From: an uncultured Bacilli bacterium
Lineage (GTDB): Bacteria > Bacillota_I > Bacilli_A > RF39 > UBA660
DNA length: 10,473 nucleotides
Assembly (NCBI GenBank): GCA_948629335.1
Contig: CAPHZB010000037.1
Coordinates: 3,929-14,401, forward strand
Reading direction: 5' to 3'
The position numbers and the translations under genes are program-made. The notes under the pieces were generated by a model. The model worked only from the letters and a program-made list of their open reading frames with translations. It made no database searches and was not told where the DNA came from. The stretch's first letter is position 1; every line of letters begins with the position of its first letter. This document shows positions 6,002 to 10,473 of this stretch, in pieces.

Positions 6002-6682
6002 ATGAGTTTATTTTTTTACTGGTTTTTAGTTTTTTTTATTTATGCAACTATTGGGTGGATGTTGGAGATGATTTCCACCTTCCTATATACAAAAAAAGTG
6101 ACTAACCGAGGATTTCTAATGGGACCTTACTGTCCTATTTATGGAACTGCAGCTCTTTTAATGATTATCTTTCTAGGAAAGTACGAACATGATCTTCCCG
6201 TTCTTTTTGGAATGTCCTTTCTTTTAAGCACTATTTTAGAATATATTACTAGCTATTTAATGGAAAAAATTTTTAGAGCAAGATGGTGGGATTATTCAGA
6301 TCGAACTTTTAATATCAACGGAAGAGTCTGTCTTAAAAATTGTTTTTTCTTTGGCATTTTAGGAATTCTTTTACTCGCCTATGTACATCCATTTATTAGA
6401 GCAAGTCTTCTCTATCTTTGTAGTGATGCTCCCAAGTATTTCTATATCACAGCAACATTTTGCTTTACAGTATTTATCATCGATTTAATTACATCGTTTA
6501 AAATAACAATTGGTCTTAAGCGAAACTTACAAAATTTAAAAAAAGATTGTACAGATGAAATATCAAAAAAAGTACAAGAGACATTGGCAGCAGGTTCAAA
6601 ATCAATACAAAGACTATTCAAGGCTTTCCCGAATATGAAACCATTAAAGTTGAATAAAAAAAAGAAATCGCATTTGTTTTAA
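6002..6682 (+). CDS. CmpB-type putative ABC transporter permease (PF06541 family)
   Basis: This is a 226-residue integral membrane protein of the family labelled ABC_trans_CmpB, whose biochemical role is not established. Diagnostic features are the N-terminal FFIYATIGWMLE segment, NRGFLMGPYCPIYG, and the RARWWDYSDRTFNINGRVCL motif in a loop before the third to fourth membrane helices. Five or so hydrophobic segments are followed by a basic, charged cytoplasmic tail of about 55 residues ending in KKKKSHLF. The ATG at 6002 is preferred to a GTG at 5990; the ribosome site is a modest AAGTGGG. No ATP-binding subunit lies next to it, so the transporter label should be read with caution. It ends at its own terminator, separate from the coat gene. 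Confidence 0.88.
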   Translation: MSLFFYWFLVFFIYATIGWMLEMISTFLYTKKVTNRGFLMGPYCPIYGTAALLMIIFLGKYEHDLPVLFGMSFLLSTILEYITSYLMEKIFRARWWDYSDRTFNINGRVCLKNCFFFGILGILLLAYVHPFIRASLLYLCSDAPKYFYITATFCFTVFIIDLITSFKITIGLKRNLQNLKKDCTDEISKKVQETLAAGSKSIQRLFKAFPNMKPLKLNKKKKSHLF

Positions 6683-6685
6683 GTT

Positions 6686-6711
6686 GGGTGTATGCTTCAC
6701 ACCTTTTTTTT
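6686..6711 (+). terminator. Terminator of the CmpB-type gene
   Basis: GGTGT (6687-6691) pairs with ACACC (6699-6703), loop of seven, followed by eight T residues (6704-6711), four bases after the stop codon. Confidence 0.8.
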
Positions 6712-6727
6712 GTTTTCGAATATGCTA
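6701..6727 (+). promoter_or_regulatory. Possible sigma-K-type sporulation promoter of the coat gene
   Basis: AC at 6701-6702, a 16-base spacer, then AATATGCTA (6719-6727), which fits the known sigma-K pattern AC-N16/17-CATANNNTA except for the first -10 base. Transcription would start about 6734, just before the ribosome site AAGGGGTG (6743-6750). The -35 lies inside the stem of the preceding terminator. An overlapping sigma-A-like TATATT is an alternative. Confidence 0.35.
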
Positions 6728-6756
6728 TATTGAATACAAAAGAAGGGGTGGATTAT

Positions 6757-7200
6757 ATGTGTAACAATAATAACGATCAAGACTGTAAATGTATCGCCGA
6801 AATATTAAAAGTTATTTGCATCTTACAACAAAACGCAAATTGCTGTGATAGTTGCCTAGATACTTGTGATAGAGGCTTCTTGGGATGTTCAACAACAAGT
6901 TTAAATTGCAATACTAGACCAATTATGTTATATACATGTTGTTCTAATGGAACACCATGGAGTATGCCTATCACAAAAGATAATATCAATTGCAACAATA
7001 CATGTACGACATGTTCTAGCGTATTTAGAATTGAGAAATTAGATGATTGTTGTGCTACATTCAGAGTTCTTGCACCAAATACAGATCCTGATACAGCTAG
7101 TATATATCCTTATGAAGCAACAAATTCTTTTTTCACAATGAATCTAAATTGCGTATGTTGTCTTAGATGTTTAAATGATACCTATGTTGAGTGTATCTAA
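6757..7200 (+). CDS. CotY/CotZ-family cysteine-rich spore coat protein
   Basis: CotY and CotZ form the disulphide-crosslinked outer crust of Bacillus spores. This 147-residue product has 22 cysteines (about 15 percent), many in CC or CxxC pairs, as in that family. The clearest match is the C-terminal half: VFRIEKLDDCCATFRVL corresponds to the FFRVERLHGSCATLSLL-like segment of CotZ, and NLNCVCCLRCLND to its DLDCFCAINCLN-like end. The N-terminus (CKCIAEILKVICILQQ) matches the family lead-in. The ATG at 6757 is chosen because AAGGGGTG precedes it; an upstream in-frame ATG lies within the previous gene's terminator. Whether it is a CotY, CotZ or ExsY ortholog cannot be decided here. It converges on a CotO-like gene with a shared terminator. 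Confidence 0.9.
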   Translation: MCNNNNDQDCKCIAEILKVICILQQNANCCDSCLDTCDRGFLGCSTTSLNCNTRPIMLYTCCSNGTPWSMPITKDNINCNNTCTTCSSVFRIEKLDDCCATFRVLAPNTDPDTASIYPYEATNSFFTMNLNCVCCLRCLNDTYVECI

Positions 7201-7224
7201 AAGTAGTTCCTAAGAACTACTTTT
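7199..7224. terminator. Bidirectional terminator embedding both convergent stop codons
   Basis: A perfect 11-bp stem (7199-7209 with 7214-7224), loop CTAA, T-run on both strands. The plus-strand TAA at 7198-7200 enters the stem and the minus-strand TAG (7210-7212) forms most of the loop. Confidence 0.9.
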
Positions 7225-7545
7225 TTCTTTGATATAAATATCTTTAATTTTATCAATTGGAATCTGTTCATTATCCATTGTAATAATATGATTTTTATTT
7301 CTTCCAACAACTTGTTTTACCATTTCTCCTTCTTCTGTTTCTATAACGACATCCATTTTATAAACATAATGCACGCTATTAAAAATATTGCGTATTTTTT
7401 CCTCTATTGTTCTTTCCCATTTTCTCTCTTCTTTGACTGACTCCTTAGGTACATCTACGTTTTCTACACTCCTAGTATAGGCTACGACATGATTTGTATC
7501 TTTATCCACAGTCTCTGCATAAATTTTTGGTAATTCCTTTTTCAT
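7210..7545 (-). CDS. Small CotO-like candidate spore coat protein
   Basis: The 111-residue product starts at ATG 7545 behind a strong GGGAGGTGA. Residues 1-45 are charged and probably flexible. Residues 46-108 look like the C-terminal domain of the Bacillus coat protein CotO: a helix with EEKIRNIFN, then VYKMDVVIETEEG, a strand pair with HIITM, and IPIDKIKDIYI, matching the family pattern of a short helix followed by strands ending in IPLDDI..I. CotO is about twice as long, so only the terminal domain is present. The match is by pattern and short, hence moderate. Its position, tail to tail with the CotY/CotZ-type gene, supports a coat role. The DUF368 gene lies 39 bases upstream with no terminator between, so the two may be co-transcribed. 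Confidence 0.8.
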   Translation of the reverse strand: MKKELPKIYAETVDKDTNHVVAYTRSVENVDVPKESVKEERKWERTIEEKIRNIFNSVHYVYKMDVVIETEEGEMVKQVVGRNKNHIITMDNEQIPIDKIKDIYIKEKSSS

Positions 7546-7584
7546 TCTGTCACCTCCCTATATTTTATGAATACACCCCTTTTT

Positions 7585-8403
7585 TTATTCAATTTTCTTG
7601 CACAGGTAAAAACCTATATAAAATAAAAAGGGCGCACTTAAAATTTCAAAAATTCCACTGCAATGAACAAATGCATCTTTTATCATAAAGAATAGCGCTG
7701 AATAACTGAACGCCAAAATCATAGTATAGGTTAATCTTTCTTGCTTTTTAAGTAAATAATTCATTAAAATAGAAACGATATAAACGCCTACAATAAAGAA
7801 AGAAACAAAGACAATAGGAATCTGTATATCTGTTTTTAAGATAGAAAAAATAGTAGAAAATAATTCCATAATGAAAGAATAATAACCTAAGCTAATAAAT
7901 AAAGAGGTCCCACTAATTCCAGGCACAATCATCGTAAATGCTTCTAAAAAGCCAATGATACCTACTTGCATATTTCCTATGAAATTGTTTTCATAAATAA
8001 AAGTATGTGTTCCTTTTAAGGATAGACCAATATTTAAAAGGAGAATGAAGAAGATTAATGTACCAAAATAGCGTATGTTTTTATTTTCTATCTTACTTCT
8101 AATTGTCGGTATTGCACCTAAAACAAGACCAGCAAATAGGAAAATGGTTGGAGAATAGGAATGACTTAAAAGAAATAAAACAATTCTACTTCCAAATAAA
8201 ATAGATAACATGGCCCCCATTCCTAGAAAGAAAAAATAGGTTACATTTCTAGGAATATCTTTGAAAAAATAAGTGATGCGTCCTACTGCTTCTTCATATA
8301 CACCTAAAGACATAGCAATTAAGCTCCCACTCACACCTGGTATAATCTTTCCAAGACCTATTAAAATTCCTTTTAAAATCAGTTCGATATATTTCAAAGC
8401 CAT
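7585..8403 (-). CDS. DUF368 family (PopT-type) polyprenyl-phosphate translocase
   Basis: DUF368 proteins recycle undecaprenyl phosphate, the lipid carrier of cell wall synthesis, back across the membrane; this role was shown for some members and is assumed here. The 272-residue protein has about eight hydrophobic segments and the family's duplicated re-entrant motif: GKIIPGVSGSLIAMSLGVYE near residues 18-37 and TMIVPGISGTSLFISLGYY near 157-175. The start is uncertain. ATG 8403 has a ribosome site (AGG) only two bases away, whereas a TTG at 8397 is spaced correctly behind AGGTGAT; the difference is two residues. It is followed after 39 bases by the CotO-like gene, which might link lipid-carrier supply to spore envelope building or be chance. 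Confidence 0.9.
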   Translation of the reverse strand: MALKYIELILKGILIGLGKIIPGVSGSLIAMSLGVYEEAVGRITYFFKDIPRNVTYFFFLGMGAMLSILFGSRIVLFLLSHSYSPTIFLFAGLVLGAIPTIRSKIENKNIRYFGTLIFFILLLNIGLSLKGTHTFIYENNFIGNMQVGIIGFLEAFTMIVPGISGTSLFISLGYYSFIMELFSTIFSILKTDIQIPIVFVSFFIVGVYIVSILMNYLLKKQERLTYTMILAFSYSALFFMIKDAFVHCSGIFEILSAPFLFYIGFYLCKKIE

Positions 8404-8472
8404 CACCTAATCTATTCTACGTAAAAATCGGGAAAATAGAATAATGGATAGAGGATGCAGAAAAGAATAACT

Positions 8473-8501
8473 ATGCATATACTATTTGTATATGCATTTT
8501 T
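8473..8501. repeat. Perfect 10-bp inverted repeat followed by T-run in divergent intergenic region
   Basis: ATGCATATAC (8473-8482) pairs with GTATATGCAT (8488-8497) around a five-base loop; T residues continue to 8501, and a perfect TATAAT begins at 8503. It could end a plus-strand transcript or be an operator covering the upstream part of a promoter; no gene that needs a terminator here is seen. Confidence 0.6.
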
Positions 8502-8533
8502 GTATAATCCTGCATTTTGTAAAGGAAATAAAT

Positions 8534-8593
8534 ATGCATAAGGTTATATTTAAATTAAGAACAAACGAGTTTTACACATCATTCCTTATTTAG
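8534..8593 (+). CDS. Possible 19-residue peptide
   Basis: The frame MHKVIFKLRTNEFYTSFLI ends in TAG. AAGG (8522-8525) lies eight bases before the ATG and a TATAAT (8503-8508) is suitably placed upstream. Nothing in the peptide is recognisable; it may be leader, debris or chance. Confidence 0.2.
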   Translation: MHKVIFKLRTNEFYTSFLI

Positions 8594-8629
8594 GGGAACT
8601 TTTTTATACCATTTTCTAAAAATAGAAAA

Positions 8630-8658
8630 GTGACTTATAAAGAGAAATGTGCTAAAAT
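8630..8658 (+). promoter_or_regulatory. Sigma-A-type promoter of the small lipoprotein
   Basis: GTGACT (8630-8635), 17-base spacer, TAAAAT (8653-8658) with a TGC extended -10. The start would fall about 15 bases before the ATG at 8680, next to the GCGGGGG ribosome site. Confidence 0.6.
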
Positions 8659-8679
8659 AGGAAAGCGGGGGAATGATTT

Positions 8680-9042
8680 ATGAAAAAAACAATAAGACTT
8701 CTTCCGATATTTCTAATTACATGTGCGTGTTCAGCTAAAATAAATAATGAGCCACTAACTTGTACGACCAAAGAAGAAACGGAAGAGGTAAATACCGAAA
8801 TTGCAATTACAACGGAGTTTGAGGATGGAAAAGCTATTTCAGCGAAGGCACAAGCAACTATGTATTTTGAAACCAATGAAGAAGCACAAGATTACTATGA
8901 TGCTTATACAGAAGACAAAGCCAGTTTAAAAGTAGAAGATAATAAGATAATTATCACCTTAGAAGATAGTTTTGAACAAGCAGGAAAAAACAGAAGTGAA
9001 GCAAAAAAATCTTTCGAGGATTCTGGATACGTTTGTAACTAA
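8680..9042 (+). CDS. Small secreted lipoprotein, function unknown
   Basis: The 120-residue product begins MKKTIRLLPIFLITCACSAK, a short signal peptide. Cys17 (after Ala) is the likely lipid anchor, but Thr rather than Leu at -3 makes the lipobox atypical; Cys15 is another option. The mature part is acidic and appears to be a compact alpha/beta domain of about 95 residues: strand-like TEIAITTEFEDGKAISAKA, a helix NEEAQDYYDAY, strands SLKVEDNKIIITLED and a final helix, with cysteines near each end (Cys27 and Cys119) that could form a disulphide. The layout resembles small DUF1307-like (YehR) lipoproteins, but I cannot confirm that. It forms a single-gene unit with its own promoter and terminator. 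Confidence 0.88.
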   Translation: MKKTIRLLPIFLITCACSAKINNEPLTCTTKEETEEVNTEIAITTEFEDGKAISAKAQATMYFETNEEAQDYYDAYTEDKASLKVEDNKIIITLEDSFEQAGKNRSEAKKSFEDSGYVCN

Positions 9043-9067
9043 TAGCATAAATTTGGTATTGAATCAG

Positions 9068-9100
9068 AGTTATATACAAAGAATGTGTATAACTTTTTTT
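9068..9100 (+). terminator. Terminator of the small lipoprotein
   Basis: AGTTATATAC (9068-9077) pairs with GTGTATAACT (9085-9094) with one G-T pair and a seven-base loop, then seven T residues. Confidence 0.85.
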
Positions 9101-9171
9101 CTGTTTGTTTTCTACATAAAATGTAAATTTCCCACTTAAAATATTTTTACTCCCGTTTACACAAATATTTT

Positions 9172-9199
9172 TTGAACATTTCTAAATTTATGTTAAGAT
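9172..9199 (+). promoter_or_regulatory. Sigma-A-type promoter of the LytTR regulator
   Basis: TTGAAC (9172-9177), 16-base spacer, TAAGAT (9194-9199) preceded by a TGT extended -10. It leads to the ATG at 9232 with a leader of about 25 bases. Confidence 0.55.
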
Positions 9200-9231
9200 A
9201 GTTTTGTATTAGAGTAGTGGGTTGGTGAAAA

Positions 9232-9954
9232 ATGAATTTTATAATCGTAGAGGATAATCCTATTTTTAATAAAGAAGTACAGGCAATTATTGACAGATAT
9301 ATGTTCAAAAATACATATACTTATCATATTTATAGCTTTCTAGACTATAACGAGGAATGTATAAAACTAATAAAAGATGAAACTATTAAAAATAAAATTT
9401 ATATTTTAGACATAAAATGTCCTTCCAATAATGGATTTAAAATAATCTCTTATTTAAGAGAATTTGATATAAAATCTTTTGTTATTCTTATCAGTGCTTT
9501 TAAAGACGACTACATTGAGGAAATATCGAATAAACCTCTTCAATTTCTTTGTTTTATAAGTAAGAATAAATGTTTTGAAGAAAAATTAGTCAATGCCTTA
9601 CATTATGGTGTTACAAATATTGGATTTACCAATATCATACAAGTAAAAAAAGATGGTATTTTATATACAATTTACACAGAAGATATTGAAACCATTTATA
9701 TAGAGAATGAAATTGTTTACATTGCAACTAAAAATGTGACTATTGATGTAAATAAAACATTAAAAGAACTTTTTTCTACATTAAACTCCAATTTTGTATA
9801 TTGTCACCGTTCTCGTATTGTTAATATATATAAAATTGACAGAATTGATGTTCAAAAACGGAAATTATACCTAAGAAATGGGGAGCACGCCACCATTTCA
9901 AAAAGAAAATTAAAAACATTATTAGATAAATATAAAGAAATCATTCCTTCGTAA
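9232..9954 (+). CDS. LytTR-family response regulator (AgrA/ComE type), orphan
   Basis: The 240-residue protein has a receiver domain (1 to about 125) and a LytTR DNA-binding domain (about 140-238). In the receiver, the acidic pair is Glu7-Asp8 (IIVEDN), the phosphoacceptor is Asp60 (IYILDI), the switch Ser88 (LISA) and the lysine Lys111 (FISK). In the LytTR part, FVYCHRSRIVNIYKID (188-203) is the characteristic motif, followed by KLYLRNGEHATISKRKL. The family usually acts in peptide quorum sensing, competence or bacteriocin control together with a membrane histidine kinase. No kinase, peptide precursor or exporter is in the window, so partner and targets are unknown. A GGTTGGTGA ribosome site precedes the ATG. 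Confidence 0.92.
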   Translation: MNFIIVEDNPIFNKEVQAIIDRYMFKNTYTYHIYSFLDYNEECIKLIKDETIKNKIYILDIKCPSNNGFKIISYLREFDIKSFVILISAFKDDYIEEISNKPLQFLCFISKNKCFEEKLVNALHYGVTNIGFTNIIQVKKDGILYTIYTEDIETIYIENEIVYIATKNVTIDVNKTLKELFSTLNSNFVYCHRSRIVNIYKIDRIDVQKRKLYLRNGEHATISKRKLKTLLDKYKEIIPS

Positions 9955-9972
9955 AAAACTTTCTACATAAAA

Positions 9973-10006
9973 AGGAGGGTTTTGCTTCTCTTGACCAAGA
10001 CTCTCC
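9973..10006 (+). terminator. Weak candidate terminator of the LytTR gene
   Basis: AGGAG (9973-9977) can pair with CTCCT (10002-10006), with an inner TCTT/AAGA stem around GACC. The following sequence is only moderately T-rich, so the call is tentative. Confidence 0.3.
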
Positions 10007-10020
10007 TAATTCTATATATT

Positions 10021-10053
10021 AGAAAAGAAAGCCTTTTATTTAAAAGCTTTCTT
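10021..10053 (-). terminator. Terminator of the tRNA operon
   Basis: On the minus strand AAGAAAGCTTTT pairs with AAAAGGCTTTCTT (one bulged base) around a four-base loop and runs into T-rich sequence, just beyond the tRNA-Lys gene. It could also stop transcripts converging from the LytTR gene. Confidence 0.65.
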
Positions 10054-10063
10054 CGAATTTCAA

Positions 10064-10139
10064 TGGTGACTCGTATGCGACTTGAACGCATGACCCTTTG
10101 ATTAAAAGTCAAATGCTCTACCGACTGAGCTAACGAGTC
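10064..10139 (-). tRNA. tRNA-Lys (anticodon UUU)
   Basis: Acceptor stem GACTCGT/ACGAGTC, anticodon loop with TTT, T-arm loop TTCAAGT, discriminator A and encoded CCA (10064-10066). 76 bases. Last gene of the array. Confidence 0.97.
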
Positions 10140-10152
10140 ATAATTTAAAAAA

Positions 10153-10228
10153 TGGCTGCCTCGGCTAGATTCGAACTAGCGAAATGCCACAGTCAAAGTG
10201 TGGTGCCTTACCGCTTGGCTACGAGGCA
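10153..10228 (-). tRNA. tRNA-Gln (anticodon UUG)
   Basis: Acceptor stem TGCCTCG/CGAGGCA, anticodon stem CCACA/TGTGG with loop CTTTGAC (TTG), discriminator G and encoded CCA. Starting with T (U1-A72) is typical of tRNA-Gln. Confidence 0.97.
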
Positions 10229-10235
10229 ATCAAAG

Positions 10236-10319
10236 TGGTGGAGGGAGATGGATTTGAACCATCGAACCCGAAGGAACAGATTTACAGTCTGCCGCGTTTG
10301 GCCACTTCGCTACCCCTCC
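10236..10319 (-). tRNA. tRNA-Tyr (anticodon GUA)
   Basis: 84 bases with the long variable arm of bacterial tRNA-Tyr, anticodon loop CTGTAAA (GTA), acceptor GGAGGGG/TCCCTCC with a terminal G-U pair, and encoded CCA. Confidence 0.97.
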
Positions 10320-10328
10320 AAATAAAAA

Positions 10329-10404
<76 letters not shown>

Positions 10405-10408
10405 ATAA

Positions 10409-10473
10409 TGGTGGGCGATATAGGACTCGAACCTATGACCCCCTGCTTGTAAGGCAGGTGCTCTAACCAACTG
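10409..10473 (-). tRNA. tRNA-Val (anticodon UAC), partial
   Basis: The 3' end with encoded CCA, T-arm and anticodon loop CTTACAA (TAC) are present. The 5' acceptor strand and start of the D-arm lie beyond the window edge. It is probably the upstream neighbour in the same transcript, and more tRNAs may follow outside. Confidence 0.95.

Noticed and set aside
6777..6998. Minus-strand frame inside the coat gene
   Set aside because: It is a shadow of the cysteine-rich coding strand, with no start signal and no family.
7561..7569. CATAAAATA on the minus strand as a sigma-E/K -10 for the CotO-like gene
   Set aside because: The match is good, with GAATAAA 14 bases upstream, but the start would fall on the GGGAGG ribosome site, leaving a transcript that lacks it.
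8652..8876. Minus-strand frame over the small lipoprotein
   Set aside because: It covers the promoter, ribosome site and signal peptide of the plus-strand gene, which has a full set of expression signals.
9061..9231. LytTR binding repeats upstream of the regulator (autoregulation)
   Set aside because: Segments such as ACATTTCTA occur near 9177, but I found no pair of direct repeats at the spacing expected for LytTR sites.

Overview
The window looks like a low-GC, spore-forming Firmicute, probably class Bacilli in a broad sense and possibly an Erysipelotrichia- or RF39-like gut lineage. This rests on strong AT bias, AGGAGG-type ribosome sites, abundant hairpin-plus-T-run terminators, promoters with a TGn extended -10, and a cysteine-rich CotY/CotZ-type spore coat protein. 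TGA is a stop: it ends the gene at 1382 inside an ATGA overlap with trmL, so a Mycoplasma-type code is unlikely. The exact lineage cannot be fixed from this window.

Layout, left to right. (1) 1-1940, minus strand: a promoter at 1912-1940 drives a membrane-anchored, cysteine-free thioredoxin-like protein, which overlaps trmL by 4 bases. A second promoter behind trmL precedes a membrane-anchored, very acidic protein whose 28-residue tandem repeats run off the left edge. (2) 2020-3464, minus: a two-gene operon of a thioredoxin-fold lipoprotein (CSHC) and, one base later, a stand-alone AAA+ module resembling only the first ATPase domain of ClpA/ClpB/ClpC, closed by its own terminator. (3) 3465-4111: no intact gene. 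It holds a frameshifted scrap that looks like the C-terminus of a DUF4143 AAA ATPase. (4) 4112-5949, minus: a three-LysM protein without signal peptide, and an unrecognised 423-residue membrane-anchored protein. (5) 5973-7200, plus: a CmpB-type membrane protein, then the CotY/CotZ-like coat protein. (6) 7210-8403, minus: a DUF368 (undecaprenyl-phosphate translocase family) gene followed by a small CotO-like candidate coat protein that converges on the CotY/CotZ gene. (7) 8404-9954: a divergent intergenic region with a perfect hairpin, a small lipoprotein, and an orphan LytTR response regulator. (8) 10021-10473, minus: a tRNA array, Val-Thr-Tyr-Gln-Lys in transcription order, with encoded CCA ends and a terminator.

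The middle of the window (4174-8403) has a spore-envelope flavour: two candidate coat proteins back to back, a LysM protein with no export signal (as expected for mother-cell spore proteins such as SafA), and a lipid-carrier recycling protein. The least explained unit is the lipoprotein-thioredoxin plus D1-only Clp-like ATPase pair. The ATPase keeps its Walker and arginine-finger residues but seems to have lost the aromatic pore-loop motif and has no second ring or ClpP-docking part, so it may be something other than a protein-unfolding ring of the usual type.
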